Source: Porodaedalea pini (taxonomy: Eukaryota > Basidiomycota > Agaricomycetes > Hymenochaetales > Hymenochaetaceae). Taken from it: a stretch of 64,000 nucleotides of DNA. Below are positions 34,289 to 44,500 of this stretch, piece after piece (the first letter of the stretch is position 1; each line of letters starts with the position of its first letter). Location of the stretch: assembly GCA_002794775.1 (NCBI GenBank), contig NBAY01000042.1, positions 124,001 to 188,000 of the forward strand, written 5' to 3'. The translations under genes were made by a program, and so were the position numbers. The notes beneath the pieces are model-generated. The model did no database searches and was not told the origin of the DNA. It saw only the letters and a list, made by a program, of their open reading frames with translations.

Positions 34289-35796
34289 CTACAGGAAGAA
34301 TGTCCGTCTTGTAGTCTCAAGCTCAGGCTGTATGTTGAACGTCTGAAATCAGCAATGTAAAAGCGTTTTTCAAAGCAATCCTCTTACCTTCCACATCCAT
34401 ATATACTCGTCCTTAGTAGGCGGCACAACTCTCATCTTCGGTCCTACGCTCGACTCTGCTGTCCCAAGATCCGCGTCTTCAGCCACACTCATATCGTGTT
34501 TCCCCGTAGTGTCAGCGTCAGCCCTGACTGCAACATTAACCTCGCCCTGCTTCGCTTCATCACCGTCATCATCATCAGGGGCCAATTCCAGCGGCCTTGA
34601 CGGCCGACCCAAATCTCGCACAGCTGGAATCCCCTTTTTCATCCATTTCAACTTCAATGTGAATCGAGGTCCAATTTCTTGTAAAGCGGCCTTCTCTGTA
34701 GTTCGGAATGCATATCTGGACGCAATTTGGCAAACATGACTCTTTCTTGAGCTATATCGTAGATGATTTGAAGACATACCTGTGCCTTCGGAAGAACAGG
34801 AAGTCCCTCTGGTTATGCAGCGTCACCACTTGTCGCCCCTGGAAATCTGGCATCGGTGGGAACAGAGTCTGAAACATTCGTCCTACGGTGTGTCCTAGTC
34901 GAGTGATGAAGTTGTTTAGAACCAGCTCGGGAAAATGATCAGTAGGGCAAGCGTGACCCTGTAGAAGATTATCCAGTAATAAATATCAATCTGAATATCG
35001 CAGCAATCAACGTACGCTAATTTGCTTTGTGAGCTGAACCGACGATAACTTGAAATAGGTTGAAGGGCCATCCGGAAGATGGATAAGCGTTACAGCATCT
35101 GGAAGACGCCATTCAGGCTTTAAAGATACCATTAAAGCAATCACCACTCACTCGGTTTCTTCATGTCCTCATTCACTACAATCATATTCCCGTAGCTCCT
35201 TTCCGATGCCCATGCTGCAATACGTCCCATCTCAAAACCCTTGCCTTTCTTCCGCCTGATGAATTCCGCTCCTGGTACAACGCTGACGAGCTCGTCACAG
35301 AATCCGTAGGTCAATTTCGATGACTTGAACGAGGTGGTGATGAGCACTTTCGGGGGAATTGATGGGTCGGACTTGAAGGCGGAAGAAAAGTAAGACGCGA
35401 AGAGATCGGATGAAATGTCTAGCGCTGATTCATCGGCAGGCGGCTGGCTGGAGTCTGACGCCGAGGGACCAGAGCCGGGAGAAGAGTCGGACTGCGTCGT
35501 GGGTGCGGCAGTCAATATTGAAGGGTCAAATTCTCTAGCATTGTCTAGTGTTCTTGGAACATTTTCTGCCAACCGTTTCTGTATTTGAGTACGTCTGTCA
35601 GTGATTTCTGAAGAAATGCATAGAACATAAAGCTTGCCTTCTTGGCCAACGGGTCATTAGCCTCTACTTTTGCCCTCGCGATCCTCTTCTGCAATTTTTC
35701 CTGTCGCTTGCTTTTTTTACCTTTCCACGCGATTTCTTCTCGCTTGATTTTGTTCTTTATCGAGGAAGGTTCGAAACGGTTTGTCGACATAGCCAA
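34289..35796 (-). CDS. RPF1: Ribosome production factor 1 (Brix domain)
   Basis: RPF1 is a nucleolar Brix-superfamily protein needed for 27S pre-rRNA processing and 60S subunit assembly. The N-terminal basic stretch [33 protein letters not shown] is followed by [16 protein letters not shown]. The Brix domain starts [46 protein letters not shown], continues with [49 protein letters not shown] and [20 protein letters not shown], and closes with [11 protein letters not shown] and [12 protein letters not shown]. Introns of about 50-60 nt join in frame and all signature segments are intact. The start could be 35796 or the Met two codons later. It is divergently arranged with the p24 gene across about 210 bases, so the promoters may be shared. 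Confidence 0.92.
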
Positions 35797-36006
35797 GTAT
35801 CAGTAAGGACCAGTCGGTATCTTGTAAGTCAAAAGAACGAGGTGCAAACTACAGTAAAATCAAGGAGCCTAAAGAGGGAAAGCGTTTCGCACAGTTTCAC
35901 TGTAGACACGCAGTCCACGACTCCTCCACGCTCAGTCACTCCGACGGTTTGAGCACGACTTCTTCGTGTATTTAAGAAGGAAATGGTTGCTCGGCATGAC
36001 TTCACA
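35797..36006. promoter_or_regulatory. Shared divergent promoter region (RPF1 / p24 gene)
   Basis: 210 bases separate two divergently read start codons. No unambiguous motif; inferred only from gene arrangement. Confidence 0.4.
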
Positions 36007-36808
36007 ATGCATTCATTGATATTGATTCTACTCTTTGCTACGCTCTCCAACGCTCTCCATTTCTACCTAGACGCGTCAGAAAGGAAGTGCTTCATCGAGG
36101 AGTTGCCTACGGACACAGTCGTGGAAGGTACGTCTCGTTGCAATGCATTCTGCGGGTTAAGACCTTTCTTATCGTGTTTCAGGGCATTACAGGGCGCTCG
36201 AATGGAGCGAACAAGAGCAGAAGTACATGGAAAACTCGAACCTCGGCATGCAGGTTGAGGTCGACGTACGTACTTCTCTAATTCTTATAGAATCGGTCCC
36301 TCTTACACAGTATAATTTCAGGAAATGGAATCTGGGCACTCCGTTGTACGCACGCGGGGCCCGTTCGATGGCAAATTCACGTTTACGGCGCACGAAGCGG
36401 GCGACCACTCAATCTGTCTTTCCGCGGCCTCATCCTCCGCACCCAACACTCATATAAAGCTGTATATCGACATCGTTGTTGGCTCGACTCGGCCGAACAT
36501 CGAGCAAGACAGGTCGCACATCTCGAATCTTGCGCAGAAAATCCGTGACCTAAACGGAAAGCTTGATGAAATACGTCGGGAGCAACAGTATCAGCGCGAG
36601 CGGGAGGCGGGCTACCGTGATCTGAGTGAGGCTACGAACTCGCGTGCGGTGTGGTACAGCATTCTTCAGATCGGAGTTCTGGTGGCAACCTGCGCTTGGC
36701 AACTGAGGCATCTGCGAGTGAGTAATATGACTACATAGTCGTAATGTGGGGATGAATATTGCCTGACATTCCTCAGAATTTTTTTGATGATAGGAAAGCA
36801 CGATAGTT
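36007..36808 (+). CDS. p24/EMP24-GOLD family cargo receptor (Erp1/Erp5-like)
   Basis: p24 proteins are type I membrane proteins of COPII/COPI vesicles that select secretory cargo such as GPI proteins between ER and Golgi. Exons 36007-36127, 36183-36265, 36322-36717 and 36777-36808 join in frame. A signal peptide (MHSLILILLFATLSNA) is followed by the GOLD domain HFYLDASERKCFIEELPTDT...GPFDGKFTFTAHEAGDHSICLSA, with the disulfide pair KCFIEE and SICLSA. A coiled coil (SNLAQKIRDLNGKLDEIRREQ) follows, then a single membrane helix (ILQIGVLVATCAWQLRHLR) and a cytosolic tail NFFDDRKAR. The Phe-Phe is the COPII-binding motif; the terminal basic part is RKAR and not the usual KKxx-like end. The Met at 36007 is preferred over an in-frame Met eight codons upstream because it starts the signal peptide. 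Confidence 0.92.
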
Positions 36809-36893
36809 ACGTACAGTACATGTAGGTATATATGGAATGGTGCATACCAGCCTTCAACTTTCGTGCCTCCTGCATCGACCATCACCATAAATA

Positions 36894-37568
36894 CAGTAGG
36901 CAAAAAAAGTATTGCAACACCTATGAAACATGTGTAACTCTGTCTGGCTTTTTTGTTTTTTGTTTACATGTATATGAAGCATCAGCCTACACTTAGTGCT
37001 GCATATACCACTTCAAATGAAAATGAAATGCTTAGAACAGCAGATGATATGTCCAGAAGTATAAAACTAGCATTTTTCAAGAGAGTCAACCAGCTTTTAC
37101 TTTCCAAAGCCAAAGACAATACTAGATACATTCAGATAAACATAACAAGTTCCAATTAAAATGAAGTACATTGGTTTAGCCATTGCAGAGTTATAGATAC
37201 ATAAACATGCCTTTATTTAGCTAAATTTGGCCAAAAAACCCCTCTGAAAGGGCTCCTTTATCTGCTGATATCTCCACAATGGCCAGACCAATGTACTTCA
37301 TTTTAATTGGAACTTGTTATGTTTATCTGAATGTATCTAGTATTGTCTTTGGCTTTGGAAAGTAAAAGCTGGTTGACTCTTTTGAAAAATGCTAGTTTTA
37401 TACTTCTGGACACATCATCTGCTGTTCTAAGCATTTCATTTTCATTTGAAGTGGTATATGCAGCACTAAGTGTAGGCTGATGCTTCATATACATGTAAAC
37501 AAAAAACAAAAAGGTCAAACAGAGCTACACATGTTTTATATGTGTTGCAATACTTTTTTTGCCTACTG
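36894..37568. mobile_element. Tc1/mariner-like 675-bp foldback element
   Basis: Flanked by TA on both sides (36892-36893 and 37569-37570). The ends are inverted: CAGTAGGCAAAAAAAGTATT at the left and its complement at the right. The inverted arms extend some 300 bases each, to about 37199 and from 37256. The same ~68-codon open stretch (KHQPTLSAAYTTSNENEMLR) appears in both arms with one difference, so no transposase is encoded. TIR sequence and TA target fit the Tc1/mariner superfamily. Confidence 0.9.
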
Positions 37569-37769
37569 TACAGCATCCTCTTATGCCATCCCCGAAGAGA
37601 CCCAAGATTAAGCCTTCAGTGCGCTCTATAATGCAATAAACAGACTTCACCGGGGGCTAAAATACATATCAGGCTCAGAGCCTTGCCACATTTGCTTTCA
37701 GCTTTACCTATCGCAGTCCGCGTGCAATCTTACTAAATCCAAAAGCCACTACAATCACGCCCGCCGAGT

Positions 37770-39211
37770 TCAATTCTCAAACCTGAGCAGCACCTTTTTA
37801 CCAAACATGCCATTTCCACTTGTCGCCTTCCCAAGCACGTCCTTTACTTTCACTGTAGCGTCTTCGTCGTTAAGAGATCTTGGGATGTCGAGAATAGTAT
37901 GAAGCGGCTCCCTTAGCTGGATGGTGTGTTTGTGAGCAGTGATATGAGCATTGTGCAAGAGCCTCTAACCTTGCCGGCTCTCATCAACGTTGCTAGTTCG
38001 TACATAAGCTCCTCTCTTTTCTTGAGGCCATTCTGGCGATACCAGCGATTCTGCATGAAGCCGTGGGCAGTCAGGCCTTTAAATATGAAGGCACTTGTGG
38101 GGAGCGCGAGTGGTTGCTTTGACATTGCGCCATAGGATACGAGGTGTGCATCATGACCTAGCAGCCCGACGAGCGCAGCTGTCGTTGGTCCCGAAACGCA
38201 GTTCAATGCAAGACGGATATTTGCACCATCGGTAAGCTCTTTAACTTTCGAGCGTGTTGTCTTGTCAGACAAAGACTCAAGCGGAAGAACACGAGTGGCT
38301 CCGAGGTCCTCCAATTGCCTCTCAAGAGCAGAAAAATCGGACCTGTAAGTGTAGAATTAGCATATGGTTTAAATAAGGCATGACATGGATAATACACCTA
38401 TCCCTTACAAAATTAACAGTCTTCAGTCCGCGATGAGCTGCAATTTGGATGACTGCTTGACCAACCTGTGTAATTTTAAATGAAGACGTTAATATAATAG
38501 GGGAGTCAACTGGGAGTTTCGACACTGACAGCACTGTTCGCTCCGTTTTGAACGACCCATTCGCCCGTACGAAGATCAGCAAAGCCATTGAGCATGTTGT
38601 AAGCCGTAGGCGGGTTTACCTATGATCGAAACAGGAGATGGTTCATCATTGAAACATAAAATATGATGAACTTGGCGGCGTACAGTCATAGTCGCGCCTT
38701 GCACATCGCTGACAGTTGAGCCGCTAATATTCGGTATCTTGATCACGTCCTGCTCCTGGACATTTGCGCCTGTTGACCAAGTGCCGGCTTGGGGTTTAAC
38801 CATCACTACTCTGTCTCCTTCTTTGAGACCTTTTACTCCCTCTCCGACCTCCTTCACTTCTGCCAGTCCTTCATTGCCCACGATGAAGCAAGGTTCCTTC
38901 ACGCTCCCAGGACCCTTCTGAGCGATATCCGAGCGAGCATCCGGTTTTGCGGGATAGACTCCTTCTATGACATTGATGTCTGATGGATTTATTGGGGAAA
39001 GGAGAAAGCGTATGTTGAGTGATTTGGGCCGAGGAGGCGAGAGCTTTGGAAAGGATAAGACGCGGACGACCTCGGTTGGAGGGCCATTAGAGGTAAACAC
39101 TATCGCACGACTAGACATTGAATTTGCCGATGAGAATGAACGAGAGCAAGGGACATTCAGAACGATGGTCGGACGGAGAATGCGAGCGCTTATGCAGGGC
39201 ATACTACGCAA
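37770..39211 (-). CDS. ETR1: Mitochondrial trans-2-enoyl-thioester reductase (ETR1/MECR)
   Basis: Catalyses the last, NADPH-dependent step of mitochondrial fatty acid synthesis, needed for lipoic acid and respiratory competence. The N-terminus MRSMPCISARILRPTIVLNV...SRSFSSAN is Arg/Ser-rich without acids, a mitochondrial targeting sequence. The MDR fold follows: SPINPSDINVIEGVYPAKP with the catalytic-type Tyr, GNEGLAEVKEVGEGVKGLKEGDRV, then [52 protein letters not shown] (the Rossmann-fold cofactor site). It ends with QNRWYRQNGLKKREELMYELATLM and VLLRFEN. At least four short introns join in frame. A LINE copy begins only 65 bases upstream of the start codon (target duplication 54 bases upstream), so the native promoter now lies 6.3 kb away. 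Confidence 0.92.
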
Positions 39212-39264
39212 TAGACAGTGACAAGTCGCGTCTTCCGAGTCAGTAGCGTCGATCTTCTTGATGC

Positions 39265-39275
39265 GTCACAAGCAC
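39265..39275. repeat. 11-bp target duplication, left copy (LINE copy 1)
   Basis: GTCACAAGCAC, repeated exactly at 45572-45582. The bases outside it differ on each side, so the repeat is exactly 11 bp and bounds the element at 39276-45571. Confidence 0.88.
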
Positions 39276-39346
39276 TTCTTGAACTCCTACCACCACCATC
39301 TGGACCGTGGGAATCTTGCAGTCAACTCGTCTTTTCTCTCCTTGCA

Positions 39347-41587
39347 ATGGACAGCAAGATGCTGACCAGAGCTAAAGCCTCTCTTAACAAAACAAAGTCG
39401 TCTATTTCCCTTGCCAATCCCAAGGACCCCACCAAGTGTGAGGAGTGTAAATCGGATCTCCCCTATCACAGTCGCAGCTGTGTTAGTGGCAAGGACAAGC
39501 TTTGCATCGTTTGTGGCCGCGATAAGACCTACAACCACACCGATGCCGTCTGCGTAACTGTTGCGAAGAATCGTGCCAACTGGTCCCCCGATGTCGAGGC
39601 GGACGCCCATGCAGCCGCCTTACGCAAACAAGGGGATCTACCCCCCACCCCCATTATCGAGTCGCAATCTTCTCTCAAGCGTTCCAACTCGGAGGAAGAA
39701 CATCATGTCTTACAGCCACCCGCTCGAATGGACGTAACCGAGGATATGGAGGCCGACGACCTCTACGTCCCTAACACAAGCCAAGCGCCTCAGGTCGATA
39801 ACGACATGGACGATATTTCCATTTCCGAATACGAGGATCCTCAAGTTGCCGAGCGAGTATCGGCCTCATTTCAGCACCTGACTAACGAGACTATTCAACA
39901 CATAACGACGCTCATTACTCAGCCGTCTTGGACTTCTCCCACGCCGTGGCATGATGATCCGATCCGCGCCGGCAAAGCTCTGGCGGACGTGGCCTCCAAC
40001 CTCGTCTCCTGGGTCAGCAAAGCCCATTGTTTCGACGACGAAACTATTAAGGAAAACAAGGCGAATGAAGGGCTCCAGGCTTTCCATTCCTCTTACCGAA
40101 TTCACTCACCCGAATTTAAACATGTCTTTGATGACGTTCACGTTTCAGCACAAGCCATACGCGAACAACATATTTCCGACAATATGTCGACTATGTCCCG
40201 CTCCATTCAGTCTCTCTCTTCGCTCGTTTCTTCTCTCGTTGATAAAACTGACAAACTCGAAAAACAGCTTTCCCGTCCTTCTTACCCTTCTTCGTCTGTC
40301 GCTAAACCCCCCTTTTCTACTAACAAACCTCAGGTTAAATTCCTTCCGGACCCTGTCGGAGCTCGCTTCGTCCATGATAACCGGTTCCCTCCCGACCCTC
40401 CTATCGTTAAACAACGCGTCATAACCCCTAAGTCCGGAAAGTCCGACTATGCTGGAGCCATCGCCAATACACGCGTCCCGGGATCAGGCTATCGCATGAG
40501 CTCGGATGGTGTCATTTACGCACCCGATGGATATGCTCATTCAGCACACAACGCCCCCAGACCGGGCGGCACTACCATATATCATCCGAAGGTCGAGTCC
40601 GTTGGGACGGACAACGACGGTTTCACCACAGTCACCTATGCGAAAGCTGCACAAAAGAAACCAAAGACCACCCCAACCAAAGTGTCACGCCCTACTGTCG
40701 AGAACCCTGATGGGGAAATTTCCACAGTCCCGGTCAACCGGTCTAACGGATCGGTTAATATTCGTTCTTCCAACATTAAGTGGGTTTATTTCTCCCTACC
40801 AGGAGACCTCGCTGTTCGTCCACTTACACAATCCGTTAAAAACGCGGTTAGGGCTGGCCTTAAAGGCAACCCTCTTTTTAAACACTTGGTGGTGCTGAAC
40901 GTCGAGTACACCTCAAATAGCAACCTTCTGATCTCTTTTACTAACATTCGTTCGGATTTCGATGCTAATTATCCCTCACTCGCTACCCAGCTTAGCCATA
41001 TCCTTAACATCAGCAGGGCGAAGCCTTTTATCCCATCCCCACAATTCAAAATGGTCATTCCCGGAGTCCCCGTCTATGATAGGGAGTCTAAACTCATCTA
41101 TAGCGAATCCGACCTCTTCAACGAAATTTCAGCCCTCCCCCAATTCGAAGGTCGACAATTCATGTTCCCTCCCAGGTTTATGTCGTCGCCAGAACGTCTT
41201 AACGAACGCGACTATTGCAATGTCTCAGTGATCATGAAAGACCCAGACCGTCTTTCCTTCGACCATTTCTTTCTACACGGCAATCGTTCAGTGCCCGTTT
41301 TCGGTGTAATCCGTCGCCTTGAGGAGATGAAGGCGTGCCCGACAATTAACCAATGCGATAACTGCCACCGGTTAGGACATCCAGCCTCCAAGTGTCGGTC
41401 AGTAGCTCGCTGTGCTATCTGTTCGGAAACGCACCGTACTGCAGTACATGTCGCCAAATGCGCTCCATGTACCGCCGCGAATAACCTCCAATGCGAGCAC
41501 TTCGCTTTATGCATCAACTGCCACGGTAATCACAGTGTGCGGTCTTCGGACTGCCCTGCTCGTCGTAATTATCGTTCCCCATATTAA
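39347..41587 (+). CDS. LINE ORF1 protein (copy 1)
   Basis: 746 residues from MDSKMLTRAKAS. The frame is open further upstream, but copy 2 aligns from this Met. An N-terminal Cys/His cluster (CEECKSDLPYHSRSC...CIVCGRDKTYNHTDAVC) is followed by an acidic, Ser/Thr-rich middle and a coiled-coil-like stretch (SLSSLVSSLVDKTDKLEKQL). A basic RNA-binding-like region (VYFSLPGDLAVRPLTQSVKNAV) is followed at the C-terminus by a CCHC knuckle CDNCHRLGHPASKC and further Cys/His pairs (CAICSETHRTAVHVAKC, CINCHGNHSVRSSDC). The expected role is to bind the element RNA and form the RNP. The stop is five bases before ORF2, suggesting translation by termination-reinitiation. Confidence 0.88.
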   Translation: MDSKMLTRAKASLNKTKSSISLANPKDPTKCEECKSDLPYHSRSCVSGKDKLCIVCGRDKTYNHTDAVCVTVAKNRANWSPDVEADAHAAALRKQGDLPPTPIIESQSSLKRSNSEEEHHVLQPPARMDVTEDMEADDLYVPNTSQAPQVDNDMDDISISEYEDPQVAERVSASFQHLTNETIQHITTLITQPSWTSPTPWHDDPIRAGKALADVASNLVSWVSKAHCFDDETIKENKANEGLQAFHSSYRIHSPEFKHVFDDVHVSAQAIREQHISDNMSTMSRSIQSLSSLVSSLVDKTDKLEKQLSRPSYPSSSVAKPPFSTNKPQVKFLPDPVGARFVHDNRFPPDPPIVKQRVITPKSGKSDYAGAIANTRVPGSGYRMSSDGVIYAPDGYAHSAHNAPRPGGTTIYHPKVESVGTDNDGFTTVTYAKAAQKKPKTTPTKVSRPTVENPDGEISTVPVNRSNGSVNIRSSNIKWVYFSLPGDLAVRPLTQSVKNAVRAGLKGNPLFKHLVVLNVEYTSNSNLLISFTNIRSDFDANYPSLATQLSHILNISRAKPFIPSPQFKMVIPGVPVYDRESKLIYSESDLFNEISALPQFEGRQFMFPPRFMSSPERLNERDYCNVSVIMKDPDRLSFDHFFLHGNRSVPVFGVIRRLEEMKACPTINQCDNCHRLGHPASKCRSVARCAICSETHRTAVHVAKCAPCTAANNLQCEHFALCINCHGNHSVRSSDCPARRNYRSPY

Positions 41588-41592
41588 TCTCT

Positions 41593-44500
41593 ATGTCTTT
41601 GAACATTTCTGTCCTTTCTCTTAACATCCGCAACTCTTCACCCTCTTTTGATTTCCTTTTTCGTTCATTTTCGTCTTCCAGGTCAGCTCCAGATATCGTC
41701 TGTCTCCAAGAAATCCCTGTCATCCAGAGGATTCTCCCGTCCAAATCTGACCCGGCAGGGAGCCGCGAGTTCGCTTCTCGCAACCATGTCCCTTACACTG
41801 CTTTTCTCCCACCAATTTCAGGCAAACCTCGTTGTTGTACTTACGTTCATTCTCGACTCGTTCATCGGGTCTCACTCTTTCAAACTCCTAATCCCTCTCC
41901 TAACATTTCAGTTATCGCGATTTCTCGGGATCTCCCCACCCCTTTGTTTTTATGGAATGTTTACAACTCCCCTTCCCAACGGGAATTCGAATCTAACCTT
42001 CCACTTCTTAATTCCATCTCCAATATTTTCATTGGAGACTTCAATCGTCATTCTGCTTTATGGTCACTCCCTACACAATCCCTTAATCTCACTCAGTCCC
42101 ATGCGCTCACCGACTGGATCAGTGATGCTGGACTTATGGTGTGTAATCCACCAGACCAACCCACCTATTATAACCGTTCTACCAACCTTCGTTCCGTCAT
42201 TGATCTCGTCTTATCGTCAGACGACTTTTCCACTCAAATTTCTGAATCCATCGTTATTTCCGACCCTTCCTTCCCTACTTCTTCAGATCACTATCCCATC
42301 TCTTTCTCTTTTAACTTAAATTTTCTTGATACCCCTTCTCAACCCCCTCTTCGCTCCATTCGTTCTAATGATCTGCCACGTTTCGTTTCTGAATTTTGCA
42401 ATTCTAAACTTTTTTCTTTCGACCTTTCGAATGTTGATTCGCCAAAGTCGCTGGACGATTTACTTTTTTCTTTCCAAGAATCATTTTCGTCTTTCGCCAA
42501 GGTGTTCCTCCACAAGCGCAAACCACGCACATACTTTGGCCCCAACGCTTGGTGGTCCGAAGCCTGTTCCAAACTTTACAGGGACTACTGTCACAACCCA
42601 TCTGCTGCTTCAAAACACCTGCTGGACATCGAATTGTCCAGAGCCAAAACCACTTTTTTCGGAGCTCGCCTTCAAAGCTCTGATCAACATACTATCTGGC
42701 ATCGACAGTTTACAGGTGTCGCGCGGCGCCGAGCCCCCATCGGTGCCCTCAGGATGCCTAACGGATCCTTCTCGATAACCGAGAACGACAAAGCCACCCT
42801 ATTTCGCAATACGTTCTTTCCGCCCTTATCAACGCAGCCAGAGCCGGTACACCTACCCGCCCTATCAGACAGCCCGAAAGTTTCCACAAACGATGTGCTT
42901 AATGCCCTCCGCAGAGTCGATAAAGATACAAGCCCTGGCAACAACCATATCTCGTACCAACACCTCGCCCTGCTGGTCGAATTCCAGGGACAATTTTTTG
43001 CGGACCTTTTTTCTAAATGTCTCGAATTCGGTCATTTTCCGTTCCCTTTCAAAACGTCTTTAGTCACTTTCATTCCCAAACCCAAACGCACTGATTTTTC
43101 AGTGCCTAGGGCTTTCCGACCCATCACTTTGGTGGACTCAATCGGTAAACTCTTCAAACGCGTCCTCTTCAACTTTCTTCAACCTTTCTTTGAAAAAAAT
43201 AATCTTCTCCCTGATTCTCAACATGGATGCCGTAAACATCGGTCTTCCCTTACCGCTTGTTATGACTTGCTCTCTTTCATTCTTTCTGACCCGTTCATTG
43301 TGGCTGGCGAATGGGTCCCGGACACAGCCCACCTACGTCATCGCCATCTTATTACATCAATCCTCACCGTTGACATTCAAGGTTTCTTCGATAATATTTC
43401 CCATTCTCTCCTTCTTAACAAACTGATTCGTTCCAACGTTCATCCCAACTTCATTCACGTTCTAGCCGCTTGGCTTTCTGATCGTCCCATTTCACTTTAT
43501 TTCAACAATTTTTTTTCTACACCATTCATTAAACCCAATCGTGGGGTCCCTCAAGGTTCTCCTCTATCTCCCCTCATTTCCATCTTTGCGTCGTCCGACG
43601 TCATTTTTTCTTATTACAATCGCTTTGGATCACACCATCCTTTATTCGCTTATATGGATGATCACCTCCTTTCTGCCCGTTCGCTCAGCCTTCAGACCAA
43701 CTTGACGCGCTTGCGCAATCAATTCTCCTTCCTTTCTGCTCAATTCCAGGCGATTGGTCTATCCATTGACCCCAACGCCATCAAACTTCTTCATATCCTC
43801 CCTCATCCCAAAATTGCTCGTTTTCTCTTTCAATCCTTTCTGAACAACCCTTCTCAACCATCTTCCCCTTCTCTTTCCCTTCCGGGAGACTTAATTATCT
43901 CACCGTCCCAACACTTAACATGGCTTGGGGTCATTTTTTCTTTTGACCTATCGCCCAAACTTCACTTTCAAGCACGCGCTAACAAAGCGCTTTCCACTCT
44001 TCACCAGCGTTCCTTTCTTTTCAACTCTTCAAACGGGGTGTTTTTCCAATACGCCCGCCTCTTATATTTCGGTCTCATTCGTTCCGTCGCGATTTACGGC
44101 GCAGTTCTTTTTCCCGGCTCTACTTTCATTTCTTCCCTATTACAACCCATCCAAAACCGGTTCCTTCATTCTATAACTCACCAGTCCATATTGCCAGCTG
44201 TTGCAGAATCGGTCTTTTCGATTCCCCCTCTTTATCTATTCGTTCGCGTGCTAGCACAACGTTTCGTCCTTTCTTATTTCGCTCATTCCAAACATCTACC
44301 TAACAAAAACAGTTATCTTTACGATGTCCTTCTTCCAGACATTCCTATTCCCAAAACCCCTTCTTATCCTGCGTTTGTTCCCGTTCATTCCAGACTCATA
44401 TCTACCCCAATTCCACCACCCGATCAACGCCAAAAGGCTATCCGCTCATTCAATTCATTTTATTTACGTCCTCCCCCTTACCAATACTTTATCTTCACAG

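Noticed and set aside
36953..37518. Two small genes of 68 and 71 codons facing each other
   Set aside because: They are the same sequence in the two inverted arms of a Tc1/mariner-like foldback element, without transposase motifs.
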